Shown one piece after another: positions 42,292 to 50,939 of a stretch of DNA of 64,000 nucleotides (its first letter is position 1; the number at the start of each line of letters is the position of its first letter). The translations under genes and the position numbers were made by a program. Location of the stretch: NCBI RefSeq assembly GCF_030012525.1, contig NZ_CP124855.1, positions 2,232,001 to 2,296,000 on the forward strand. Direction: 5' to 3'. This stretch comes from Chryseobacterium gotjawalense (GTDB lineage Bacteria; Bacteroidota; Bacteroidia; Flavobacteriales; Weeksellaceae). The notes beneath the pieces are model-generated. The model saw nothing but the letters and a program-made list of their open reading frames with translations. It was not told the origin of the DNA and searched no databases.

Positions 42292-42335
42292 ATTTAATGC
42301 AGTTAGCACAGTTGTTTTGTGTTTAATTAATCATT

Positions 42336-42364
42336 TTGAAGATTAGAAAAAAAGTGTATATTTG
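42336..42364 (+). promoter_or_regulatory. Promoter of the second tRNA-Val
   Basis: TTG (42336-42338), an 18-base spacer, TATATTTG (42357-42364). The sequence between box and tRNA (CCAAAATTTGAAAAATC) matches that of the first copy. Confidence 0.82.
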
Positions 42365-42399
42365 CAAAACCAAAATTTGAAAAATCAAAAAATGGTATC

Positions 42400-42474
42400 G
42401 GGCTCTTAGCTCAGTTGGTTCAGAGCATCTCGTTTACACCGAGAGGGTCGGGGGTTCGAATCCCTCAGGGCCCA
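42400..42474 (+). tRNA. tRNA-Val (TAC), second copy
   Basis: 75 nt, identical to the copy at 42182-42256 over its whole length, including anticodon TAC. The leader is near-identical too, so the whole transcription unit (promoter, tRNA, hairpin) was duplicated in tandem. Confidence 0.97.
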
Positions 42475-42480
42475 CCCAAT

Positions 42481-42510
42481 AAACCTCAGAACTATCTGAG
42501 GTTTATTTTT
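42481..42510 (+). terminator. Terminator after the second tRNA-Val
   Basis: AAACCTCAGA / TCTGAGGTTT with a 4-base loop, then TATTTTT. The T-run is interrupted, so some read-through into the third tRNA is possible. Confidence 0.85.
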
Positions 42511-42516
42511 AATTAA

Positions 42517-42591
42517 GGGCGGTTAGCTCAGTTGGTTTAGAGCGTTGCGTTGACATCGCAGAGGTCGCTGGTTCGAACCCAGTACCACCCA
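42517..42591 (+). tRNA. tRNA-Val (GAC)
   Basis: 75 nt. D arm GCTCAGTTGGTTTAGAGC, anticodon stem TTGCG / CGCAG with loop TTGACAT, anticodon GAC, T arm CGCTG GTTCGAA CCCAG. The acceptor stem GGGCGGT / ACCACCC has a C-A mismatch at pair 4-69. No TAnnTTTG box is found in the six bases after the previous hairpin, so it probably depends on read-through. CCA is not encoded. Confidence 0.93.
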
Positions 42592-42595
42592 CTTC

Positions 42596-42623
42596 AAAAA
42601 ATCTCACTATCTGTGGGATTTTT
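42596..42623 (+). terminator. Terminator after the tRNA cluster
   Basis: AAAAATCTCAC / GTGGGATTTTT with one T-G pair and a 6-base loop. Confidence 0.8.
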
Positions 42624-42724
42624 GCTTTTAAATCGTTTTCTGTAAAAACCTTAAACTTTACAAACGTAATTCTTTTTCAAAAGATTGAGATTAATTTGGT
42701 AATTTTAATCTCAAAACACAGAGT

Positions 42725-44260
42725 ATGTTAGTAAAAATTTACGGGAGTGCCATTTTCGGAGTTTCTGCTCAAACAATCACCATCGAAGTTAATGTAGATA
42801 CCGGCGGCGTTGGTTATCATCTGGTCGGTCTTCCGGATAATGCGATTAAGGAAAGCACTTACCGGATATCGGCGGCATTGAAAAATATCGGATTTAAAAT
42901 TCCCGGCAAGAAAATAACGATCAATATGGCACCCGCCGATTTACGGAAAGAAGGTTCTGCCTATGACTTGAGTATAGCTCTGGGAATACTTGCCGCTTCT
43001 GAACAGATTAACGCCGAAGAAATCAGCAGATATATCATCATGGGCGAACTGTCTTTGGATGGTGGATTATTGCCTATAAAAGGAGTGCTTCCGATTGCCA
43101 TCAAAGCAAAAGAAGAAGGGTTTAAGGGAATCATCCTGCCAAAACTTAATATTCGCGAAGCCGCCATCGTGAGCGATCTGGAAGTTTATGGTGTTGATAA
43201 TATCAAAGAAGTCGTAGATTTCTTTAATGAAGGGATTCCACTGGAACGGACCACGATCGATATCCGCAAAGAGTTTCAGGAAAAAATCCACCATTTTCCC
43301 AATGACTTTTCAGAAGTGAAAGGTCAGGAAACCGCAAAACGCGCGATGGAAGTGGCAGCGGCCGGTGGTCACAACATTATCTTAATCGGGCCACCAGGAA
43401 GCGGGAAAACGATGTTGGCAAAGAGGGTTCCTACCATACTTCCGCCTTTAACTTTAAGGGAAGCGCTGGAAACAACTAAAATACATTCTGTCGCCGGCAA
43501 AATCGGAACAGAAACCTCGTTAATGACCGTTCGCCCTTTTAGAAGTCCGCATCACACCATTTCAGATGTCGCTTTGGTCGGAGGAGGCAGTTATCCTCAA
43601 CCTGGCGAGATTTCGTTGGCGCATAACGGTGTCTTGTTTCTGGATGAAATGCCGGAATTTAAAAGAACAGTTTTAGAAGTGATGCGCCAACCGCTAGAAG
43701 ATCGTGAAGTCACGATTTCCCGTGCGAAGTTCACGGTGAATTATCCGGCAAGCTTTATGCTGGTGGCGAGCATGAATCCCAGTCCCAGCGGTTTTTTTCC
43801 GGATGATCCCAACAATACTTCTTCGCAATTTGAGATGCAGCGGTATATGAACAGGCTTTCCGGACCATTGCTCGACAGAATCGATATTCATATCGAAGTG
43901 CAAAAGGTAGAGTTCGAGCAACTCGCAGATAAAAGGAAAGGAGAACAAAGTGATGAAATAAGAAGGCGCGTTTTAATGGCACGCGAAATTCAAAGCAACC
44001 GGTACAAAGAATCCGACATTCACTATAATGCCCAAATGGGACCGCGGGAAATTGAGAAGTTTTGCGAACTCGATGAAGATTCTCAGTTCCTTATTAAAAC
44101 AGCCATGGAAAAACTCAATTTATCTGCACGCGCTTTTGATAGAATTTTAAAAGTTTCCCGTACAATTGCCGATTTGGAGCAGGCAGAGGCATTAAATGCC
44201 GCTCATATTTCAGAAGCAATTCAGTACCGCAGTTTAGACCGTGAATTTTGGAATGTATAA
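42725..44260 (+). CDS. comM: YifB/ComM family Mg-chelatase-like AAA+ ATPase
   Basis: 511 residues in three parts: an N-terminal Lon-substrate-like domain (VDTGGVGYHLVGLPD, KITINMAPADLRKEG), an AAA+ core with Walker A GPPGSGKT and Walker B VLFLDEMPEF, and a C-terminal Mg-chelatase lid (NLSARAFDRILKVSRTIADL). A sensor region VASMNPSPSGFFPDDPN lies between. Known: ComM is a hexameric branch-migration helicase promoting integration during natural transformation. A dprA gene lies 2 kb further on the same strand, which fits a competence role. Confidence 0.92.
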   Translation: MLVKIYGSAIFGVSAQTITIEVNVDTGGVGYHLVGLPDNAIKESTYRISAALKNIGFKIPGKKITINMAPADLRKEGSAYDLSIALGILAASEQINAEEISRYIIMGELSLDGGLLPIKGVLPIAIKAKEEGFKGIILPKLNIREAAIVSDLEVYGVDNIKEVVDFFNEGIPLERTTIDIRKEFQEKIHHFPNDFSEVKGQETAKRAMEVAAAGGHNIILIGPPGSGKTMLAKRVPTILPPLTLREALETTKIHSVAGKIGTETSLMTVRPFRSPHHTISDVALVGGGSYPQPGEISLAHNGVLFLDEMPEFKRTVLEVMRQPLEDREVTISRAKFTVNYPASFMLVASMNPSPSGFFPDDPNNTSSQFEMQRYMNRLSGPLLDRIDIHIEVQKVEFEQLADKRKGEQSDEIRRRVLMAREIQSNRYKESDIHYNAQMGPREIEKFCELDEDSQFLIKTAMEKLNLSARAFDRILKVSRTIADLEQAEALNAAHISEAIQYRSLDREFWNV

Positions 44261-44333
44261 AAAATACCGCTCCAAATGAATTGGTGGATGATTTTTAAAA
44301 TGAAAAATTATTTCCAACATCGTAAATTTTTGG

Positions 44334-45443
44334 TTAATTCGCAACGAAAGGCTTAATCATTTTTTTATTCTTTTCCTTAACTTCGAAACCAAAATTATAA
44401 GAAAAGCCAACTCCCAAGGTTTGTTTTAATTGAAGTTTCTTGATTTGATCATGATCATAAAGCAGATCCAAACCTATAGTGGTATTGATAAATTTATTGA
44501 ATTTAAAATTGAGAGAACCATTGTATGCAATATCAACTCTCTCCGGATGAAAGGCATAATTGCTAAATAAATTTAGCTGATTCACTAAATTAATGTCTTT
44601 GTAAATCTTCAAGCGGTAAACAACATTCACCAAAGCACCGATTTCAGCTCTCACCGACTGGCCATCTCTTTCTAAACCATATCTACCCATTTGCTGCAGC
44701 AAAGGATCTGTAACAAAGGTAAACTTACCATTTACCGGTCTTATAATCATCTGGAAATTTTCATTTGGATTATACAAAATTCCGACCCCGGCGTAGACAT
44801 AGCCCGGTGACATAAATCGGGAAATCCGGTCCGCGAAAGAAGGATTTGGTGTTACTGCATAATTATATCCTGTAGAGAATTGCGAGAGAAACTGAAAACC
44901 AGTGGATAAGTAGAAATTCTTTCCGATATCGTAGCCGTAATTGGTCATGATGTTAATGTAATCCTCTGTCTTTCTGGATGATTCTCCCTGGGAAGATAAA
45001 AAACCGTAGCCTAATTGTATATTGTTGTCTAAGAAATGTTTTCTGTTTTTATAACTTAAAGTATAATTGATTTTTCCGATAATTCCAATATTATTATTGC
45101 CTCCAGAATTCCAGTTAGAAAAAGAAGACTGATTGAAAATTAAGTTGTTCTGGCCATAATAAAACCATTTAATCGGATCTTTTAATTGCAAAATATTATA
45201 AGGGGTAACCGGAATGTCGTCCTCGCTACCGGTAATAGTGATGCGGTCACGGATAACAATCGTATCTTTAAATACAGGAGTGAATTTTTCCAGTTTCGGA
45301 TTTGCCAGACTGTCCAAATTCAGCGCAGTAGCTTTCCATCTGCTTTGTGAAATAGAATCGATCTCAGTCAGGATATTTTTATCTTTCTGGGAATAAACGG
45401 CCAATGAACCCAATGACATAATAACAGTATACAACTTTCTCAT
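44334..45443 (-). CDS. DUF3078 domain-containing exported protein
   Basis: 369 residues from ATG 45443 with a signal peptide (MRKLYTVIMSLGSLAVYSQ); eight upstream codons open only with TTG. The DUF3078 signature WFYYGQNNLIFNQSSFSNW followed by GGNNNIGIIGKINYTLSYK is clear, and the rest alternates like a beta barrel (SLKYFTFVTDPLLQ-type strands, ending GVGFSYNFGFEVK). Probably an outer-membrane barrel of unknown role. A -7 box TAAATTTG lies on the minus strand at 45450-45457, six bases upstream of the ATG. Confidence 0.85.
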   Translation of the reverse strand: MRKLYTVIMSLGSLAVYSQKDKNILTEIDSISQSRWKATALNLDSLANPKLEKFTPVFKDTIVIRDRITITGSEDDIPVTPYNILQLKDPIKWFYYGQNNLIFNQSSFSNWNSGGNNNIGIIGKINYTLSYKNRKHFLDNNIQLGYGFLSSQGESSRKTEDYINIMTNYGYDIGKNFYLSTGFQFLSQFSTGYNYAVTPNPSFADRISRFMSPGYVYAGVGILYNPNENFQMIIRPVNGKFTFVTDPLLQQMGRYGLERDGQSVRAEIGALVNVVYRLKIYKDINLVNQLNLFSNYAFHPERVDIAYNGSLNFKFNKFINTTIGLDLLYDHDQIKKLQLKQTLGVGFSYNFGFEVKEKNKKMIKPFVAN

Positions 45444-45593
45444 AGTGGGCAAATTTAAGACAAACAAATAAATTTAAAAAACGTACTCTTATACTATTTC
45501 GTACTTTTTGTCTGATTTTAATTACATTTATAAAAGATTTCGCCATAATTACTTAATAATAATTTTGGTCAGCGTTTTGTCAAAAAATAAACC

Positions 45594-46364
45594 ATGCTCA
45601 GAAACCAACTTAACTTCAAAGCCGTGCTTTACGCAACCATCGTGGTCGCGGCGATGTGGCTGGGATATTTATTGCAACATATCGGTTGGTTCAGTGGTTG
45701 TTCAGGCGCCATCATTCCGCTAAATCCTTCCGGACTGAAGGGTATTTTCCTGTCGCCTTTTCTTCACGGAAACTTTGATCATATTTTTGGTAATTCCATT
45801 CCTGTTTTTGTTTTAATATTTCTGTTATTTCAATTTTATCCTTTTATTGCAAAACAAATATTTTTTCTTGGATGGATTTTAACAGGGTTTTTAGTTTGGC
45901 TTTTGCCACCAATCGACATTTATACTGGAGAATTTAACCATGTTTGCATCATCGGCGCCAGTGGAATTGTTTACGTAATGGCTTTTTTCTTGTTTTTCAG
46001 TGGCATATTCCGATGGAATATGAAATTCTTATCCGTTTCGATGATCGTTGCGTTGTATTACGGCAGTTTAATTTGGGGTGTTTTGCCTGAGGAATTATTT
46101 TCTCAGCTGTCAGAACCAAGCAGAGTATCTTGGCAGTCCCATTTATCCGGTGCAGCTATTGGGATATTAATGGCATTTGTTTTCCGGAAATCAGGTGAAA
46201 AAAAAGTGAAATACATTTGGGAATTTCCTAACTATTACAGTGAAAAAGACGACAAACTATGGCAGGAGTATAAAGAAAATCATCCTGAAGATTTTCTGGA
46301 GCTTCCTTATAAAAAGAAAGAAAATGTATGGGAACGGTTAGATGAACTCCGTAAAAATGAATAA
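45594..46364 (+). CDS. Rhomboid family intramembrane serine protease
   Basis: 256 residues with about six membrane helices. Catalytic Ser in VCIIGASGIVYVMAF (about residue 122) and catalytic His in WQSHLSGAAIGILMAF. The HGNFDHIFGNSIP stretch is the conserved helix 2 motif (normally HxxxxHxxxN). The C-terminal ~50 residues form a charged cytosolic tail (EFPNYYSEKDDKLWQEYKEN). It cleaves membrane-spanning substrates, identities unknown. It is followed 28 bases later by dprA. Confidence 0.9.
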   Translation: MLRNQLNFKAVLYATIVVAAMWLGYLLQHIGWFSGCSGAIIPLNPSGLKGIFLSPFLHGNFDHIFGNSIPVFVLIFLLFQFYPFIAKQIFFLGWILTGFLVWLLPPIDIYTGEFNHVCIIGASGIVYVMAFFLFFSGIFRWNMKFLSVSMIVALYYGSLIWGVLPEELFSQLSEPSRVSWQSHLSGAAIGILMAFVFRKSGEKKVKYIWEFPNYYSEKDDKLWQEYKENHPEDFLELPYKKKENVWERLDELRKNE

Positions 46365-46371
46365 TTTTTGA

Positions 46372-46379
46372 TAATTTTG
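46372..46379 (+). promoter_or_regulatory. -7 box of dprA
   Basis: TAATTTTG between the rhomboid gene stop and the dprA ATG (13 bases to the ATG). No TTG partner is evident. Confidence 0.45.
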
Positions 46380-46392
46380 GAAAAACTTCATT

Positions 46393-47502
46393 ATGCGTCA
46401 CGACGAAACTCTTTACGCTATCGCATTGCGGCACTGCCCTTTAATCGGAGATGTGATTTTCCGAAAATTAGTGGCAGAGGTTGGTTCGGCGAAAGAGGTT
46501 TGGGATCTTTCAAAATCAGGCTTACAAACTATTTTTGGTATCGGAAGAAAAATTGCAGTTGAAATCGGAAATCCCGACCACTTAACATTTGCAGAGAAAG
46601 AAATTGAATTTTGCGTCAAAAACAATATTAAAATTAACCTGCGTCATCTCGGAGATTTACCAACAATTTTAAACGAATGTGACGATGCGCCAGCTATTCT
46701 CTATCAAAAAGGAGATTTTGACTCTTCAAAAAAAGCAGTAAGCATAGTAGGTACCAGGAATATTTCAGATTACGGAAAACAATTTATTGAAAATTTTTTG
46801 AATGCGGTCAAAAATGAAAACATCACCACCGTCAGTGGTTTGGCCCTTGGAGTCGATGCTGAGGTTCACGATATTTCCATAAAAAACAAAATCCAGACTG
46901 TTGCCGTTCTGGCGCACGGTTTTCATACCCTTTACCCTTCCAGAAACCGAAAACTTTCGCAAAAAATTCTCGAAGAAAACGGCGTTTTGTTTACCGAATT
47001 CAATTCTTCTCAAAAGCCGGACCGGGAGAATTTCATACAGCGAAACCGAATCATCGCAGGCTTAACGCCAGCTACAATTGTCGTGGAAACTGCTTTTGGT
47101 GGCGGCTCGATCAGCACCGCAACTTTTGCCAACAATTACAATAGAGAAGTGTATGCTTTGCCCGGCAGAATCGACGAGAAATACAGCCAAGGTTGCAATC
47201 AGCTTATTTTTCAAAACAAAGCGGCGGTGATTTCTACGATTACTTCACTTGTTGATCAGCTTGGTTTTCAAAATGATACCGGGAAAACTGGCGAACTTTT
47301 TCCCAGTTCCGAAATAAAGATGGTACTGCCTGAACAGCAGAAAAACATCCTTGCCATATTAGATAAAAAAACTCCGTTTTCTTTAGACGAAATCTCACAA
47401 AGGTTAGAAATACCAACCTATAAAATTTTGCCTGATTTATTGCAATTAGAAATTATGGGATTAATAAAAGCGCTTTCGGGTAGACAATATCTTGCGCTTT
47501 AG
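46393..47502 (+). CDS. dprA: DNA-processing protein DprA
   Basis: 369 residues. N-terminal SAM-like helices (IALRHCPLIGDVIFRKL), then the Rossmann-like DprA domain: AVSIVGTRNISDYGKQF, VSGLALGVDAEVHDISI, TVAVLAHGFHTLYPSRN, FIQRNRIIAGLTPATIVVE and the Gly-rich GGGSIST. The C-terminus is a winged-helix domain (EISQRLEIPTYKILPDLLQL). DprA loads RecA on incoming single-stranded DNA in natural transformation. With comM on the same strand two genes earlier it suggests competence in this organism. Confidence 0.94.
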   Translation: MRHDETLYAIALRHCPLIGDVIFRKLVAEVGSAKEVWDLSKSGLQTIFGIGRKIAVEIGNPDHLTFAEKEIEFCVKNNIKINLRHLGDLPTILNECDDAPAILYQKGDFDSSKKAVSIVGTRNISDYGKQFIENFLNAVKNENITTVSGLALGVDAEVHDISIKNKIQTVAVLAHGFHTLYPSRNRKLSQKILEENGVLFTEFNSSQKPDRENFIQRNRIIAGLTPATIVVETAFGGGSISTATFANNYNREVYALPGRIDEKYSQGCNQLIFQNKAAVISTITSLVDQLGFQNDTGKTGELFPSSEIKMVLPEQQKNILAILDKKTPFSLDEISQRLEIPTYKILPDLLQLEIMGLIKALSGRQYLAL

Positions 47503-47688
47503 CTTTTTTACATTTTTAAAAAAATACTAAAAAACAATTAACCTTAAATTTTTAACATTATTAATGATGTTTTTATGAATTTAATAAAAATAAACAGCAA
47601 TATTATTGATATTTTCCTAATATTTAAATTTTTTATTGAATGTTCTGAAAAAAAAATTAAATTTGTTAGTAATAATTCTCACTAGCAT

Positions 47689-49047
47689 ATGGAACATTAT
47701 AACACAGAGCAAAAAATTCAGGAATTTATCGCAGACATTGAAGCGAAAAATCCAAACGAACCAGAATTCTTACAAGCCGTAAAAGAAGTTGCCAATACAG
47801 TGATTCCTTTCATTGCAACGCACAAAGAATATGATGGCATGAAACTTCTGGAAAGAATGGCAGAGCCAGAAAGAACCATTATCTTCCGCGTTCCTTGGGT
47901 TAATGATGCTGGTGAAATTCAGGTGAATCGGGGATTTAGAATTCAAATGAACTCTGCAATCGGTCCGTACAAAGGAGGTATTCGTTTTCATCCAACGGTG
48001 AATTTATCTGTACTTAAGTTTCTCGCTTTTGAACAAACTTTTAAAAACTCGCTGACAACCTTGCCAATGGGCGGAGGAAAAGGCGGTTCGGATTTTGATC
48101 CGCAAGGAAAATCCAATATGGAAGTGATGCGTTTTTGTCAGGCATTTATGACCGAAATGTGTAAATATATTGGTCCTGAAACCGATGTTCCCGCGGGAGA
48201 TATCGGAGTGGGAGCAAGAGAAATTGGTTATTTATTTGGCCAGTACAAAAAAATCAGAAATGAGTTTACCGGTGTATTAACCGGGAAAGGACTGGCGTAC
48301 GGCGGATCATTAATCCGTCCTGAAGCGACAGGATATGGTGTTGTTTACTTCTGCGAACAAATGCTCAAAACAATCGGACAGGAAGTTAAAGGTAAAACCT
48401 TCGCTGTTTCCGGTTTTGGAAATGTTGCATGGGGAGTGGTGAAAAAAGTAAATGAGTTAGGCGGAAAAGTAGTAACAATTTCCGGACCTGATGGTTACAT
48501 ATATGACGAAGACGGGATCTCTGGAGAAAAAGTAGATTACTTATTACAACTTCGTGCTTCTGGAAACAACAGAGCTGAAGATTACGTAACGAAATTCCCA
48601 AGTGCTAAATTCTATGCAGGACAACGTCCCTGGAGTGTAAAATGTGATGTTGCAATTCCGGCTGCAACGCAGAATGAATTATTCCTGGAAGATGCACAAA
48701 CATTAGTTGCCAACGGTGTAATCTGTGTAACCGAAGCAGCAAACATGCCTTCTACTTTAGATGCAATCAACTATTTCCTGGATAACAAAGTTTTGTTCTC
48801 ACCGGGAAAAGCGTCTAATGCAGGTGGTGTTGCCACATCAGGCTTAGAAATGACGCAGAATTCAATTCGGTTGAACTGGTCTTCTGAAGAAGTTGATGCA
48901 AGATTAAAGGAAATTATGATCGGAATCCACAAAGCGTGTCGCGATTATGGTACCGAAGAAGATGGTTACGTAAATTATGTGAAAGGTGCGAACATAGCGG
49001 GCTTTGTGAAAGTTGCCGAGGCGATGTTGGCGCAAGGTGTCGTATAA
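47689..49047 (+). CDS. gdhA: NADP-specific glutamate dehydrogenase
   Basis: 452 residues, hexameric GDH-I type. Seen: IIFRVPWVNDAGEIQVNRGF, KGGIRFHPTVN, the catalytic Lys in TLPMGGGKGGSDFDPQG, DIGVGAREIGYLFG, and the Rossmann motif VSGFGNVAWG. Length and the N-terminal ~60 extra residues fit NADP enzymes that assimilate ammonia (2-oxoglutarate + NH3 + NADPH to glutamate). A coenzyme preference from sequence alone is not proof. Two hairpins follow at 49053 and 49129. Confidence 0.95.
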   Translation: MEHYNTEQKIQEFIADIEAKNPNEPEFLQAVKEVANTVIPFIATHKEYDGMKLLERMAEPERTIIFRVPWVNDAGEIQVNRGFRIQMNSAIGPYKGGIRFHPTVNLSVLKFLAFEQTFKNSLTTLPMGGGKGGSDFDPQGKSNMEVMRFCQAFMTEMCKYIGPETDVPAGDIGVGAREIGYLFGQYKKIRNEFTGVLTGKGLAYGGSLIRPEATGYGVVYFCEQMLKTIGQEVKGKTFAVSGFGNVAWGVVKKVNELGGKVVTISGPDGYIYDEDGISGEKVDYLLQLRASGNNRAEDYVTKFPSAKFYAGQRPWSVKCDVAIPAATQNELFLEDAQTLVANGVICVTEAANMPSTLDAINYFLDNKVLFSPGKASNAGGVATSGLEMTQNSIRLNWSSEEVDARLKEIMIGIHKACRDYGTEEDGYVNYVKGANIAGFVKVAEAMLAQGVV

Positions 49048-49052
49048 AATAG

Positions 49053-49080
49053 AAGCCGGAGTTTTACTTCGGCTTTTTTC
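49053..49080 (+). terminator. Terminator of gdhA
   Basis: AAGCCGGAGT / ACTTCGGCTT, ten pairs with one G-T, followed by a T-run, starting six bases after the stop. Confidence 0.9.
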
Positions 49081-49128
49081 TTAAAAACCTGTCCCGGGGA
49101 AATGGGAAAAAAAGTAAAGTGAAAGGAT

Positions 49129-49156
49129 AAAAAGCATTGATTTTTCAATGCTTTTT
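49129..49156. terminator. Second hairpin between gdhA and the convergent gene
   Basis: Perfect 12-bp stem AAAAAGCATTGA / TCAATGCTTTTT with a TTTT loop, symmetrical T-runs on both strands, so it may stop transcripts from either side. Confidence 0.8.
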
Positions 49157-49273
49157 ATTATTTTAATTAAGTGCTTTTTACATTTGCACCACAATTTTAT
49201 TCTAAGCTTTCTTTCCTGGATTTCTAAGCAGTAATAATGTACTTTATTAAAGTTTAAGAGAATTTAATAAGGA

Positions 49274-49765
49274 TTATTTCTTTTCTAATTTTTTTTGTAA
49301 CCGCTCTACAAATTCAAAAGCAGCGGGGCAAACGACGGTATTCTTTATCGTTAAATTATTAATCTGATAGATCTTTTTGCGGTCGGTGTGGGGAAATTCC
49401 CGACAGGCTTTTGGGCGAACGTCGTAGATAGAACACTTATTATCTTCATTCAAAAACCAACACGGAAGATTTTGTAAAACCTGATCGTCATCTTCATCTG
49501 TTCTAAGGAATTTATCTTCGAAATCCGCAGTTTTCATTTTTAAATGTTTGGCGATTCTTTCAATGTCTTTCGGAGTGAAAAGGGGGCCCGTGGTTTTACA
49601 ACAGTTGGCGCATTGCAGGCAATCTATTTTTTCGAAAACCTCATCATGAGTTTCCTGTACGGTATAATCGAGATTTTTGGGTGGCTTTTTCTTCATCCAA
49701 TCCAGAAATTTTTTGTGTTCTTTCTGTTTTTGAAGAGCCTGGGTTTTACAGAAATCTAAATTCAT
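49274..49765 (-). CDS. YkgJ family cysteine-cluster protein
   Basis: 163 residues with the eight-Cys pattern of the family: CLQCANCC around residue 55, then CWFLNEDNKCSIYDVRPKAC and a last Cys in VVCPAAFEFV. Such proteins are thought to bind zinc or an Fe-S cluster; the role is unknown. It starts five bases after the stop of the ion channel gene upstream, on the same strand, so the two are co-transcribed. Confidence 0.88.
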   Translation of the reverse strand: MNLDFCKTQALQKQKEHKKFLDWMKKKPPKNLDYTVQETHDEVFEKIDCLQCANCCKTTGPLFTPKDIERIAKHLKMKTADFEDKFLRTDEDDDQVLQNLPCWFLNEDNKCSIYDVRPKACREFPHTDRKKIYQINNLTIKNTVVCPAAFEFVERLQKKLEKK

Positions 49766-49770
49766 AATTA

Positions 49771-50739
49771 CTAAATGGAATAGGGAGAATAAGGAGTGTA
49801 AGAATCGATTAAATCCAGATTCAAGACTGTTGTTTTTTGACGTCTGGACGGCGCGTACATCTTGTTGAATTTTTGAGCGAAGATAATTTCCTGGTGGTGA
49901 GACGAATAAGAAGTCCGCTGCACTACGGTGTTACAAAATACTTCATCAAATGCACGAAGATGCACAAATACTTCAACATCCATCGTTTCAAAGTTTTCTT
50001 TGGTCAATTCAAAGAAGGGAGAATATTCATCGATCTTATGAACAACCGTCCAGTTTAGGGAAAGGGTATTAATTTGACTGATTACGGTCTTTAAAGTAAA
50101 GAACTTGCTTTTTAATTCTCCGTGTTCATCTGGATCATCTATGGCGCAGGTGAGGACGACCTGAGCTTCTGTTAAAAGATTATTTTTATAAGGCGCCATT
50201 CTGAACATTAAAGCACTGCTTCCCTCATAGGGAACTATTAATGCAATTTTGCTGAATTTTAAAAACGCCTGAGGCCGGGAAAATCTTCCATAGAATAAAC
50301 CTGTGGCAATGGCAAAAGCCAGTAAACCTAAAAAAGCTTCAAAAGTAGCAACCATGCTTGCTAAAAATCCGACCGGCGCAATCCGACCGTATCCTACAGT
50401 GGTAAATGTTTGGGCACTGAAAAAGAAAACATCGGTAAATTTACTGAGTGGCGTACTTTTATCAATTCCGGTAAGGTGCTCGATGCCAATGCTGTAATAA
50501 ATTGTAGCAAAACAGAGATTGGCCAGAATGTATCCTAAAACCAGAAGGAGAATAAACTTCCAGGAAGGTAAATCCAGCATGGTGTGATACCAACTGTACT
50601 TCTGTAATGGGTTTGATAAACCTGCTCTTCTAACATTCGGCATTCCATTTTTATGCACAAATCTACCGCTGGCATTGGAACTGAAGCCAGTGTCGTCACG
50701 GGATTGTAAATGGGAAAACTTGCTTTTTAGAGTTGCCAT
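49771..50739 (-). CDS. Inward-rectifier-type potassium channel
   Basis: 322 residues. Cytosolic N-terminus with the slide-helix region (YSWYHTMLDLPSWKFI), two membrane helices (about residues 60-85 and 125-150), and a pore loop with the selectivity filter TVGYG in FFFSAQTFTTVGYGRIAP. After the inner helix (EAFLGLLAFAIATGLFYGRFSRP) comes the large beta-sandwich cytosolic domain of Kir/KirBac channels (ALMFRMAPYKNN, LTEAQVVLTC). A K+ channel with ligand gating is inferred from that domain. Its -7 box is at 50744-50751, four bases before the ATG. Confidence 0.93.
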   Translation of the reverse strand: MATLKSKFSHLQSRDDTGFSSNASGRFVHKNGMPNVRRAGLSNPLQKYSWYHTMLDLPSWKFILLLVLGYILANLCFATIYYSIGIEHLTGIDKSTPLSKFTDVFFFSAQTFTTVGYGRIAPVGFLASMVATFEAFLGLLAFAIATGLFYGRFSRPQAFLKFSKIALIVPYEGSSALMFRMAPYKNNLLTEAQVVLTCAIDDPDEHGELKSKFFTLKTVISQINTLSLNWTVVHKIDEYSPFFELTKENFETMDVEVFVHLRAFDEVFCNTVVQRTSYSSHHQEIIFAQKFNKMYAPSRRQKTTVLNLDLIDSYTPYSPYSI

Positions 50740-50743
50740 ACTG

Positions 50744-50751
50744 CAAAATTA
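50744..50751 (-). promoter_or_regulatory. -7 box of the potassium channel gene
   Basis: TAATTTTG on the minus strand with four bases between it and the ATG; the mRNA would start at or beside the start codon. Confidence 0.5.
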
Positions 50752-50791
50752 GTCCAAAATCGGGAAACTGAAGTTGATTTTGATGCGAAAT

Positions 50792-50903
50792 CTGCGGCCG
50801 TGATAGAAGCGGTTACCCCACAAGGAGGCGACGGAACGGAGTGGAGACGCCGACTGAGGAGTATGAGCGGATAGCACGAATTGTCCGCCCGAATCCAGCG
50901 CAG
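50792..50903 (+). ncRNA. Structured GC-rich RNA-like element, possibly a Flavobacteria-type conserved RNA
   Basis: 112 nt, much more G/C-rich than its surroundings, in the 212-bp divergent spacer between the channel and globin genes. It folds as nested stems: CTGCG (50792-50796) with CGCAG (50899-50903); CGTG (50799-50802) with CACG (50875-50878); TACCC (50814-50818) with GGAGTA (50858-50863) with one bulged A; GGCG (50827-50830) with CGCC (50848-50851). Facing each other between stems two and three are ATAGAAGCGGT and TGAGCGGATAG, purine-rich strands. I remember similar text scattered in Flavobacterium and Chryseobacterium genomes and it may belong to the Flavo-1 RNA motif, but I cannot check that. 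The strand is inferred from that memory. Confidence 0.55.
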
Positions 50904-50939
50904 TGATTACAGTCATAAGATTTACCTGAAAATTTTGCC

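Noticed and set aside
49179-49186. TACATTTG box between gdhA and the YkgJ-like gene on the plus strand
   Set aside because: No TTG at the right distance and nothing downstream but the end of a minus-strand gene within 90 bases; no hairpin supporting a small RNA.
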